8,086 bases of DNA, taken from positions 1 to 8,086 of the forward strand of contig CAZSDV010000075.1 in NCBI GenBank assembly GCA_964605715.1, read 5' to 3'. Shown in pieces: positions 1-6,804 of this stretch. Under the pieces are notes generated by a model that was not told where the DNA came from, searched no databases, and was given only the letters and a program-made list of their open reading frames with translations. The DNA comes from JAPUME01 sp964605715. GTDB taxonomy: Bacteria; Acidobacteriota; Terriglobia; UBA7540; JAPUME01. The position numbers and the translations under genes were made by a program. How positions within the stretch are numbered: position 1 is the first letter of the stretch; every line of letters begins with the position of its first letter.

Positions 1-63
1 AGACCTTATCCTAGTCAGAGCTTGTGATCATATAGAGTCTACATGAGTTCTTTATGAACACGG

Positions 64-1779
64 TTAAAATAGGCCATCAATTTTTCCTTCGTCATTGATA
101 TGAATGGAGTTTGCTGTGGGAACACGTGGCAGGCCTGGCATAGTCATGATGTTGCCACAAACGACCACGAGAAATTCAGCCCCCGCTGACAATCGTACTT
201 CTCTAATAGGAACCACATGGCCGATTGGTGCACCCTTTAGCCTTGGATCAGTCGAAAAGCTGTATTGGGTTTTAGCGATGCATACTGGAAAGTGCCCATA
301 CGTTTTATTGAGATCTGCAATTTGTTTCCGAAGTTTTTTATCGGCGACAATATCATCAGCGCCGTAAATTTCAGTAGCAATGGTATGAATTTTGTTCCAA
401 AGGTGCATTTCGTCGGGATAGAGGGTTTTGAAATTACTACCTCCTTTACTGAGGAGGTCAACCACTGCAAGCGCTAAGTCCTCTGCGCCTGCACTGCCAT
501 TACCCCAATGATCAGACTCCACTGCTCTTACGCCAAGGTTCGCGCATACTTCTTGCACCAACTTTATTTCTGCAGGTCTATCAGCTGAAAAACGATTGAT
601 TGCAACGATTACCTGTACTCCAAAACGTTGGAGGTTTTTAATATGGCGTTCAATATTGACGCAGCCCTTCTTGAGCGCCATTAAGTTTTCTTCGCCGAGA
701 TGACTTTTATCAATTCCACCGTGCATTTTTAGTGCCCTAACCGTCGCTACAAGCACCGCAACTTCTGGTTTGAGGTTACCCTTACGACACTTGATGTCAA
801 AGAATTTCTCCGCACCTAAATCAGCACCAAAGCCTGCTTCCGTCACCACATAATCAGCCATTTTCAATGCTGTCTTCGTCGCGATAAGCGTGTTACAGCC
901 GTGTGCAATGTTGGCAAAGGGTCCCCCATGGACGAAAGCCAGATTATGCTCGAGCGTTTGAACCAAATTTGGCTTCAGTGCGTCTTTTAAAAGAACGCTC
1001 ATTGCACCTTCAGCCTGAATGTCTTTGGCGAGCACGGGTTTTTTGTCGAGCGTGTAAGCAATAATGATATTGCCAAGGCGGTGGCGCAAATTATCGATGT
1101 TTTCAGAAAGGCATAGGATTGCCATCACTTCAGATGCGGCGGTGATATCAAACTCGGCTTCTCTCGGTGTCCCATTTTTGGTACCTCCTAGTGATGTCAC
1201 TATTTGCCGAAGCGATCGATCATTCATATCCACACTTCGACGCCAAGTGATACGGCGATTGTCAAGTTTGGTTTTTTCATTGTGGCGCCAATAAACATGG
1301 TTATCGATAAGTGCCGCAAGCAAGTTGTTGGCTGCCGCAATGGCATGGAAATCACCGGTAAAATGAAGGTTTATATCTTCCATGGGTACGACCTGAGCAT
1401 AGCCACCACCAGCTGCGCCTCCTTTCATACCAAAGCATGGTCCAAGGCTTGGCTCCCTAAGGCAGATCATTGCCTTTTTTCCAATGCGATTTAAGGCATC
1501 GCCTAAACCAACAGATGTAGTGGTTTTTCCTTCTCCTGCTGGTGTTGGAGTTACAGAAGAAACTAAGATGAGCTTCCCGTCAGGCCTGTCTTTCAATGTC
1601 TCAATATAGTCAAGCGTTAGTTTTGCTTTATAGTTACCGTATGGTTCTAGGTGTTCTGTCCCGATATCAAGCTTGTCGCAAGCCAAATGAACAATTGGCT
1701 TCATTTTTGCCGCTTGAGCAATTGCGATATCATTTTTTGGATGGGCGTGCTGATTTTTTGAGTGCGCAGAGCTAGTCAT
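64..1779 (-). CDS. fhs: Formate-tetrahydrofolate ligase (10-formyl-THF synthetase)
   Basis: This cytoplasmic enzyme (EC 6.3.4.3, FTHFS family) uses ATP to join formate to tetrahydrofolate, giving 10-formyl-THF for one-carbon metabolism. The 571-residue product carries the family's hallmarks: a P-loop TPAGEGKTT at about residues 79-87, the glycine-rich KGGAAGGGYAQVVP at about 119-132, the adjoining MEDINLHFTGDFHAI that is the classic FTHFS signature, and FVHGGPFANIAHGCNT at about 282-297. The C-terminus ends in the usual MPGLPRVPTA region followed by a short tail. Bacterial family members are usually about 555-560 residues, so the protein is full length with a slightly long, His/Lys-rich N-terminus of about 15 extra residues before the conserved IAQAAKMKPI. 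The ATG start is supported by AAGGGA seven bases upstream (1787-1792). No folD or other folate gene lies in the window, and the gene is separated from the upstream pair by 237 bp, so it is probably its own transcription unit. Identification is certain at family level. Confidence 0.97.
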   Translation of the reverse strand: MTSSAHSKNQHAHPKNDIAIAQAAKMKPIVHLACDKLDIGTEHLEPYGNYKAKLTLDYIETLKDRPDGKLILVSSVTPTPAGEGKTTTSVGLGDALNRIGKKAMICLREPSLGPCFGMKGGAAGGGYAQVVPMEDINLHFTGDFHAIAAANNLLAALIDNHVYWRHNEKTKLDNRRITWRRSVDMNDRSLRQIVTSLGGTKNGTPREAEFDITAASEVMAILCLSENIDNLRHRLGNIIIAYTLDKKPVLAKDIQAEGAMSVLLKDALKPNLVQTLEHNLAFVHGGPFANIAHGCNTLIATKTALKMADYVVTEAGFGADLGAEKFFDIKCRKGNLKPEVAVLVATVRALKMHGGIDKSHLGEENLMALKKGCVNIERHIKNLQRFGVQVIVAINRFSADRPAEIKLVQEVCANLGVRAVESDHWGNGSAGAEDLALAVVDLLSKGGSNFKTLYPDEMHLWNKIHTIATEIYGADDIVADKKLRKQIADLNKTYGHFPVCIAKTQYSFSTDPRLKGAPIGHVVPIREVRLSAGAEFLVVVCGNIMTMPGLPRVPTANSIHINDEGKIDGLF

Positions 1780-1786
1780 ATAGATT

Positions 1787-1792
1787 TCCCTT
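1787..1792 (-). promoter_or_regulatory. Ribosome binding site of fhs
   Basis: AAGGGA on the minus strand lies seven bases before the ATG at 1779, an ideal spacing. It fixes the fhs start at this ATG even though the reading frame stays open further upstream. A second, stronger Shine-Dalgarno sequence (AAGGAGG, 1821-1827) lies about 40 nt farther upstream and does not serve this ATG directly. Confidence 0.65.
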
Positions 1793-1830
1793 GTAGTGTA
1801 TTTGCAAAAACAATGTATTGCCTCCTTACG

Positions 1831-1860
1831 GTTATGGCCGTAGTTTGGCTAGCTTGTCAA
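1831..1860 (-). promoter_or_regulatory. Candidate sigma-70-type promoter for fhs
   Basis: Read on the minus strand, a perfect -35 box TTGACA (1855-1860) is followed after 18 bp by CATAAC (1831-1836), which matches the -10 consensus at four of six positions. The predicted transcript start is near 1823-1825, giving a leader of about 45 nt before the fhs ATG at 1779. Strand, distance and the perfect -35 support it. The -10 is mediocre and the spacer one base long, so it remains a prediction. Confidence 0.5.
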
Positions 1861-1887
1861 CTTGCCTTATTCCTCCGAGTTTAACAA

Positions 1888-1927
1888 CGCCAGAAATCGG
1901 CTTTATTCCCACAAGCTTTTCCTGGCG
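1888..1927. repeat. Imperfect inverted repeat in the gap between fhs and the DUF1501 gene
   Basis: CGCCAG (1888-1893) and CTGGCG (1922-1927) form a perfect 6-bp outer stem. Inside it GCTT (1900-1903) and AAGC (1913-1916) can form a second 4-bp stem with a 9-nt loop. The element lies between the end of the DUF1501 gene and the candidate fhs promoter, so it could contribute to transcription termination of the upstream pair. On the minus strand only a short TTGTT follows, not a clear U-tract. Chance occurrence is possible. Confidence 0.25.
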
Positions 1928-2016
1928 ATCTCATTACTTTTTCATTATTTAATTTATTTTGACAGGTGCCGTTACTGCAGAGCCCGTATGAAGTGAGTTG
2001 ATGAAAGGATCTCGAG

Positions 2017-3486
2017 TTAGGATTTCAGCACACCTTGAATGACGTGCCCATGTACGTCAGTCAGTCGTCGCTGGATGCCGTCGTGGTAGTAGGTGAGCCG
2101 CTTATGGTCGAGCCCAAGTAAATGCAGGATTGTTGCATGGAAGTCGTAGATCGTTACCGGATTCTCACCTACTTGGTAGCCAACCTCGTCGGAAGACCCA
2201 TAACCAAAACCCGGTTTCAGGCCGGCTCCAGCAAGCCAGCAGGTGAAGGCGTGTGGGTTATGATCCCGTCCTCGCTCGCCAACTCCTTGCGTGATGGGCA
2301 TGCGACCAAATTCAGTGGTCCAGACAATCAGCGTATCCTCGAGCATTCCACGATGCTTCAAGTCTTTCAGGAGTCCAGCGAGAGGTTTGTCCATACTCTC
2401 CGCTTGCTTAGGATGATTTTCGTAAATGTCTTTATGGGCATCCCAGTTGGCATTATTGTCAATCAGTCCACCATGGTACACCTGAACAAACCGGACGCCG
2501 CGTTCCAATAACCGGCGAGCCAAGAGGCAGTTTTTCCCAAAGAAGCTGGTGGAAGGTGAATCGAGGCCATAGAGCTGCTTCGTCTCTTCAGGTTCTCCTG
2601 AGAAGTCGATTGTTTCTGGAATGCTGACTTGCATTCGTGCGGCAAGCTCGTATGATCGAATCCGAGCTTCTAGGGTACTGTCCTCAGGGCGGGTTCTTAG
2701 ATGATCTTGGTTCATCTCTTGAAGCAGGGCCATGCTCTCCTCACGTGGCAGAGTTGCGACATCTTCCGGTGTTTTCAAATCGGCAATGGGTGGATTATCA
2801 GAGGTACGGAATGCTGTTCCTTGATGGGTTGCTGGCAGAAAGCCGGAGGTCCAGTTTATGGACCCGCCGCCTGGAACACCACGCGGGTCTGGCAGAACCA
2901 CAAATGCAGGCAAATCTTGATTTTCTGACCCCAACCCATAAGAGAGCCAAGAGCCCAAGCAAGGAAAGCCATTCCGTATGAAGCCGGTGTTCATCTGAAA
3001 AGTTGCGGGTACGTGGTTGGAGGTGTTAGCCACCATTGAATAGATGAATGTCATGTCGTCCACACAAGTTGCTAAGTGTGGCAATAGATTGCTCGTCCAC
3101 AATCCGCTTTCCCCGCGACGGCTAAACTCCCATGGACTCTTCATGATGTTGCCTGGTTTACCAAAGAATGTGTCTATTTTTCCTTTGGTGGTCAAGGCCT
3201 CTCCGTGGTGTTTGGCAAGATCCGCTTTGTAATCGAAGGTATCTATTTGACTGACCCCACCAATGGCAAAGATATGAATTACACGTTTTGCCTTTGCAGG
3301 AAAGTGGGCCTGCTTGGGTGCGTAAGGTGATTCAGTGGATTTTGCCGATAGAGTGCTGTTCTCCTGATTGAAGAGCCATGCTAATGCAATCCCACCCAAG
3401 CCGCTTCCCGATTGCAAGAGGAAGTGACGGCGAGGCAGAAAAGGAGCATTAGCGGCGAAAGAGCCTAGTTTTTTCATCGTATCCAT
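2017..3486 (-). CDS. DUF1501 family protein, Tat-exported
   Basis: This 489-residue protein belongs to the DUF1501 family (PF07394), which falls in the alkaline phosphatase/sulfatase-like fold clan. No member's reaction can be inferred here. The N-terminus has a twin-arginine signal: PRRHFLLQSG at residues 18-27, followed by a glycine-rich hydrophobic stretch ending near residue 40, so it is probably exported folded to the periplasm. Family motifs are HIFAIGGVSQIDTFDYK (71-87), NWDAHKDIYENH (347-358), TEFGRMP (391-397), GRDHNPHAFTCWLAGAG (406-422) and YDFHATILHLLGLDH (447-461). The Asp and His residues of the last two sit where phosphatase-clan metal ligands are usually found. The start ATG overlaps the stop of the upstream gene (TAATG), implying translational coupling. 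An ATG three codons later (3475-3477) would keep the signal. PVC genomes hold many such pairs, and the exported partner is often assumed to act in breakdown of complex organic matter, but that is inference. Confidence 0.92.
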   Translation of the reverse strand: MDTMKKLGSFAANAPFLPRRHFLLQSGSGLGGIALAWLFNQENSTLSAKSTESPYAPKQAHFPAKAKRVIHIFAIGGVSQIDTFDYKADLAKHHGEALTTKGKIDTFFGKPGNIMKSPWEFSRRGESGLWTSNLLPHLATCVDDMTFIYSMVANTSNHVPATFQMNTGFIRNGFPCLGSWLSYGLGSENQDLPAFVVLPDPRGVPGGGSINWTSGFLPATHQGTAFRTSDNPPIADLKTPEDVATLPREESMALLQEMNQDHLRTRPEDSTLEARIRSYELAARMQVSIPETIDFSGEPEETKQLYGLDSPSTSFFGKNCLLARRLLERGVRFVQVYHGGLIDNNANWDAHKDIYENHPKQAESMDKPLAGLLKDLKHRGMLEDTLIVWTTEFGRMPITQGVGERGRDHNPHAFTCWLAGAGLKPGFGYGSSDEVGYQVGENPVTIYDFHATILHLLGLDHKRLTYYHDGIQRRLTDVHGHVIQGVLKS

Positions 3487-6400
3487 TACTCTAGGTACAT
3501 GAATTCATTGGTATTTATTAGAGCCCAGCAAAAGTATCGCATATCGTGTTTACGAGTAAAAGCAGATGCACGGGAATTTTCAGTTTGGTTTGGTGGTCGA
3601 CCAAGAGCCAGTTGATAGGCTCGACTCACCTGTTGCGATATGTCATCCCCGACCTCCCTCTGAAGGCGTTGGGCAAAGTGATGGGCCTGTCGGAGAACGA
3701 AGGAATTATTCATTAAAGACAATGCTTGAAGGGGCGTTGTGGTCGTCCCTCGCCGCGGTGTCTTGGTTGAAGGGTCAGGACAATCTAAATTTTCGAGGAG
3801 AGGATCCTTGGCCGAATTTACATTTATGCGGTAAACTGTGCGGCGATCCCATTCAGTTCCCACCGGTTCAGTCATTGTATAAAGAGGATTGTCTTTAATT
3901 TCAACGCTAAATGGACGAAAACTGGGCCCTCCCACCTGGGGACTGAGTTGCCCGCTGACCGCTAGCATTGCATCTCGAATAGCTTCTCCTTCCAGTCGGC
4001 GGCGTGAAAAGCGCCACAACAGCTGATTTCCAGGATCAGCCTCTGCAGCTTTTAAATTGGACTGGGATGACAGGCGATAGGTGTTGGATAGCATAATCAG
4101 TCTGTGTAGTTTCTTTACGCTCCAACCTCCCTTTATGAATTCTGTTGCTAACCAATCAAGCAGCTTCGGGTGTGAAGGCTTATCTCCATTGAATCCAAAA
4201 TCATTAGGAGTGGCAACGATACCTTTACCAAAGTGGTAGTGCCAAATGCGATTTACCATCACCCGTGCTGTTAGTGGATTATCAGGGCTTGTAATCCACC
4301 TAGCAAGCTTGACTCTGCGAAGTCCTTCGGGAGAATTTGCTGGCAGGCCAAATTCTGGTGAGAGGGGTGCGATAGCTGACAGACCACCTGCAGTCACTTG
4401 TTCACGGGGCTGCATTGGTGCGCCACGGGCGAGCACAAACGTGAGATCTGGTTGGCGCGAGTTGGCAGCATAGGCAAGTGGGACTGGTGGGTGAAGTTTT
4501 AGTTCGCCTTCTGCTTGACTGAGGCTTGAGAGTAATTCCAGTCTCCGTTGTTGTTGGTCCTTTGTCATGGCAGCAAGCAATTTGTCTTTGGGAACACTCA
4601 GAGCTCCATTGCGAAACAAAGATGCAATCTCTTCAGCACTTAACGATCGATCATAGAGACTAGCCTCATCAATCTCACCCACCAAGCCCTTTCCGAATGC
4701 GATTGTTGATTCCTCGGATTTAAACGTTTGGAGGAGTCCCTTAGTTCCATTTGGGTCAGGGATGTACGAAGAATACTTTAGGCCGTTGCGATAAATTGTA
4801 ATTCGATTATCGATGCTATACGCAACCGCAACGTGAATCAATTCGCCTGGCCCAGCTTCCTCCTCTGGGGTGGGGAGGACATAGGTGCGGTAGTTAAATT
4901 CACTAGCCGAGCCCCATTTTCTTGGCTGTCGATCTCCATAGCTGATCCCATCGTGGAGAATAAGCCCCTTTGGTCCCTCGACGCTCATTATTCGGACTCC
5001 TTGTTGACTAGGGTCAGCCAAAGAGACCCAGACTTCCAGGGTTTTTTCACGTAAAGAATTTAGTAATGGCGGAGAGCGCAGGACTGTAGCTTTCGTTGAC
5101 AATTGCAGGCGCCCATTTTGAATGTTGGCACCTTCAGGAAGAGTGACGTGGAGTTGCCCCACATAATCCTTTCCGTCAAAATCGAAGTTCCATCGTGCAA
5201 TAGGGGCAGGCACCACGCCTTCTTTTTTTGTATGCCCTCGCTTGCGCAGCACTTTCTCACGGGCAGCCAGTTCAATGGCCACAATCTCACTGTAGTACCC
5301 TGCAATACTTTGCTTCAAAGGAGCCATTCGGCTCTGGCGTTCCTGAGTTTCCTTGGGCGGTAAAATGGACCGATCCCCATGGTGCACACCCTGAAAGACA
5401 GCTTTCATGCGGTAGTAATCTACTTGCGGAACAGGATCAAACTTGTGATCGTGGCAGCGCGCGCAGTTCATCGTGAGGCCAAGAAAGGTTTGAGATACGG
5501 CACCAATAATCTCTTCCAACTCGTCTTCGCGAACTTGAGCCATTCCTTCCACACCACCCACCATGTTTCCGAGCTCATCGTATGGACCCACTACCAGAAA
5601 ACTGGAGGCAATGATACTTTCACGGGTTATGGACTCGAGTGCATCACCAGCAAGCTGTTCCGTTATGAACTGGTCATACGGTTTATCCTGATTGAAGCTC
5701 TTGATGACGTAATCACGATATCGCCAGGCATGGTTTCGGATTCTATCCCTTTCAAAACCTTGGCTTTCGCCGAAGCGGGCAATGTCTAGCCAGTGACGTC
5801 CCCAACGTTCACCGTAGTGCGGAGAGGCAAGCAAGCGATCTAGCAGTTTCTCGTAGGCATTTTCTTCGGGATCCTTAAGGAAGGATTCCACTTCTTCGGG
5901 TGTGGGAGGTAGTCCTAGTAGATCGAACGTTGCACGGCGAATCAGGGTTTGCCGGTCTGCAGGTGGGGATGGTTTAATCTCTCTCTCTCTGAGTTTTGCA
6001 TAAATGAGACGGTCTAAAACTGACCGGTTCCAGACACTAGGAATACCTTCAGGATTTTCCAGTATTATTTCTCGCAGAGGTTGAAGCGACCACCAGTCAA
6101 GACCTCCCTTTGAGCGGTTGGGACTTGCAGAGATCAGTGCGCCATTCCAAGGGGCACCTACAGTCACCCATTTCCTGAGAAGCTCTCTCTCTTCTGCTGG
6201 AAGTGGATTACCCAGCGGCATCTCTCTGGCAAGGATTTTTTCAATCATCAGGCTTTTTTCTGGACTTCCGGGGACAAGAGCAGGTTTCCCACTTTCTCCT
6301 CCCTTGATTGCATTTTTACGTGTTGAGAGGATTAGCCCAGAAGATATCAGATCAGGGTTGTGGCAACTTAGGCACCGTTCAGCGAGAATCGCTTTGGCTT

Positions 6401-6494
6401 CGATTTCTAAATCGGGGATCGACTGCGCAATTGCAGGAAGAGTCCAAGCCCACATAAAAGATAGGAGGCACGCTCTAAGCTTGGGTGCTTGCAT
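3486..6494 (-). CDS. Secreted PSCyt1/PSCyt2 (DUF1549)-LamG-PSD1 (DUF1553) cytochrome-like protein
   Basis: From the ATG at 6494 the product has 1002 residues and a clear Sec signal peptide: MQAPKLR, a hydrophobic core, then AIA-Q near residue 23. Domains follow in order. PSCyt1 has a CLSCH haem-binding motif at 41-45. PSCyt2/DUF1549 spans about 155-372, with GERWGRHWLDIARFGES (228-244), KPYDQFITEQLAGD and a second CxxCH (CARCHDHKFDP, from 344). A LamG/concanavalin-like domain at about 434-629 ends in the typical GEIDEASLYDRSLSAEEI. PSD1/DUF1553 spans about 727-990, with NPLTARVMVNRIWHYHFGKG, RRLEGEAIRDAML and RRGTTTTPLQALSLMNNSF. It is probably a periplasmic or surface c-type haem protein with a ligand-binding LamG module; its substrate is unknown. 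The frame could begin at a TTG at 6563, but that codon lies at the -10 box of the likely promoter and would put 23 residues ahead of the signal peptide. AAAGG lies seven bases before the chosen ATG. It is first in an operon with the DUF1501 gene. Confidence 0.93.
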   Translation of the reverse strand: MQAPKLRACLLSFMWAWTLPAIAQSIPDLEIEAKAILAERCLSCHNPDLISSGLILSTRKNAIKGGESGKPALVPGSPEKSLMIEKILAREMPLGNPLPAEERELLRKWVTVGAPWNGALISASPNRSKGGLDWWSLQPLREIILENPEGIPSVWNRSVLDRLIYAKLREREIKPSPPADRQTLIRRATFDLLGLPPTPEEVESFLKDPEENAYEKLLDRLLASPHYGERWGRHWLDIARFGESQGFERDRIRNHAWRYRDYVIKSFNQDKPYDQFITEQLAGDALESITRESIIASSFLVVGPYDELGNMVGGVEGMAQVREDELEEIIGAVSQTFLGLTMNCARCHDHKFDPVPQVDYYRMKAVFQGVHHGDRSILPPKETQERQSRMAPLKQSIAGYYSEIVAIELAAREKVLRKRGHTKKEGVVPAPIARWNFDFDGKDYVGQLHVTLPEGANIQNGRLQLSTKATVLRSPPLLNSLREKTLEVWVSLADPSQQGVRIMSVEGPKGLILHDGISYGDRQPRKWGSASEFNYRTYVLPTPEEEAGPGELIHVAVAYSIDNRITIYRNGLKYSSYIPDPNGTKGLLQTFKSEESTIAFGKGLVGEIDEASLYDRSLSAEEIASLFRNGALSVPKDKLLAAMTKDQQQRRLELLSSLSQAEGELKLHPPVPLAYAANSRQPDLTFVLARGAPMQPREQVTAGGLSAIAPLSPEFGLPANSPEGLRRVKLARWITSPDNPLTARVMVNRIWHYHFGKGIVATPNDFGFNGDKPSHPKLLDWLATEFIKGGWSVKKLHRLIMLSNTYRLSSQSNLKAAEADPGNQLLWRFSRRRLEGEAIRDAMLAVSGQLSPQVGGPSFRPFSVEIKDNPLYTMTEPVGTEWDRRTVYRINVNSAKDPLLENLDCPDPSTKTPRRGTTTTPLQALSLMNNSFVLRQAHHFAQRLQREVGDDISQQVSRAYQLALGRPPNQTENSRASAFTRKHDMRYFCWALINTNEFMYLE

Positions 6495-6562
6495 GTGGAA
6501 GCCTTTGAAGGGCTGTTCGATTACTATCCAAAATTCTAATTGTAACCATACCTTCGCGCACA

Positions 6563-6591
6563 ATCATACGCTAGCCGCCTCTCTGTGCCAA
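6563..6591 (-). promoter_or_regulatory. Strong candidate promoter for the PSCyt/DUF1501 operon
   Basis: On the minus strand TTGGCA (6586-6591, five of six to the -35 consensus) and TATGAT (6563-6568, five of six to the -10 consensus) are separated by exactly 17 bp. The predicted transcript start is near 6555-6557, giving a leader of about 60 nt before the ATG at 6494. It is the best promoter match I found in the window, and it points in the direction of the operon. It rules out translation from the upstream TTG at 6563. Confidence 0.62.
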
Positions 6592-6686
6592 GCTACATCA
6601 CCATATGCTGAAGTGTGGAAGAATTTTGATTTATTGGTAACCTGAAATGAGATTTTTGCTGATTTCGAAGCGTTAGAATTTTGAAG

Positions 6687-6697
6687 CCCCTGAGGGG
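6687..6697. repeat. Short perfect palindrome CCCCTGAGGGG
   Basis: An 11-nt perfect inverted repeat (five-base arms around a central G) lies roughly midway between the two divergent genes, about 95 bp upstream of the -35 box on the minus strand and about 107 bp before the plus-strand start codon. It could be half of an operator for a regulator shared by both units, or chance. No second copy is obvious in the window, and no T-tract follows on either strand, so a terminator role is unlikely. Confidence 0.25.
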
Positions 6698-6791
6698 AGT
6701 TATTTGAGACATTTGGACTTGACCTACTCCCAGGTTCAGCTTTAGGATTCCATTGTCCTCCTTTGGTACGGTGACGCTTAGTTGTTTCTAG

Positions 6792-6798
6792 AAGGGAG
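6792..6798 (+). promoter_or_regulatory. Ribosome binding site of the enolase-superfamily gene
   Basis: AAGGGAG lies six bases before the ATG at 6805. Its strength and spacing make this start codon secure; the protein also begins at the expected point of the family's N-terminal domain. Confidence 0.7.
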
Positions 6799-6804
6799 CT
6801 TTCC

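Larger units (their letters stand above)
6495..6804. other. Divergent intergenic region (310 bp)
   Basis: This stretch separates the minus-strand PSCyt/DUF1501 operon from the plus-strand enolase-superfamily gene. It holds the minus-strand promoter at 6563-6591 and the 60-nt leader of that operon. A GC-rich palindrome lies at 6687-6697, and a good Shine-Dalgarno sequence lies at the right edge. For the plus strand I see no convincing promoter: TAGAAT (6674-6679) resembles a -10 box but lacks a -35 at the right distance, and TTGACC (6719-6724) resembles a -35 but is followed by a poor -10. An open frame on the minus strand across 6564-6806 has no recognisable protein features and is not annotated. 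Confidence 0.6.

Noticed and set aside
1..63. Left-edge sequence beyond the fhs stop, with GTTC-TTTAT-GAAC at 47-59.
   Set aside because: A 4-bp stem without a T-tract on the relevant strand is not a terminator. No gene or other feature is visible in these 63 bases.
1780..2016. A folate-sensing riboswitch upstream of fhs.
   Set aside because: The predicted leader is only about 45 nt and no folate-riboswitch-like conserved core or multi-stem fold could be recognised. The TACGG/CCGTA arms at 1827-1842 overlap the candidate -10 box and would mostly lie outside the transcript.
5379..5789. A 136-codon plus-strand frame opposite the DUF1549 region.
   Set aside because: It is antisense to a strongly conserved domain-coding region, shows no family features, and is best explained as a shadow of the real gene. 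The same applies to the 129-codon plus-strand frame at 2122-2511 and the 175-codon one at 6118-6645.
5976..5995. A short CT-rich run (TCTCTCTCTC) within the cytochrome-like gene.
   Set aside because: It encodes an ordinary charged stretch (REREIKP) in frame. It is too short to suggest phase variation, and the gene is intact.
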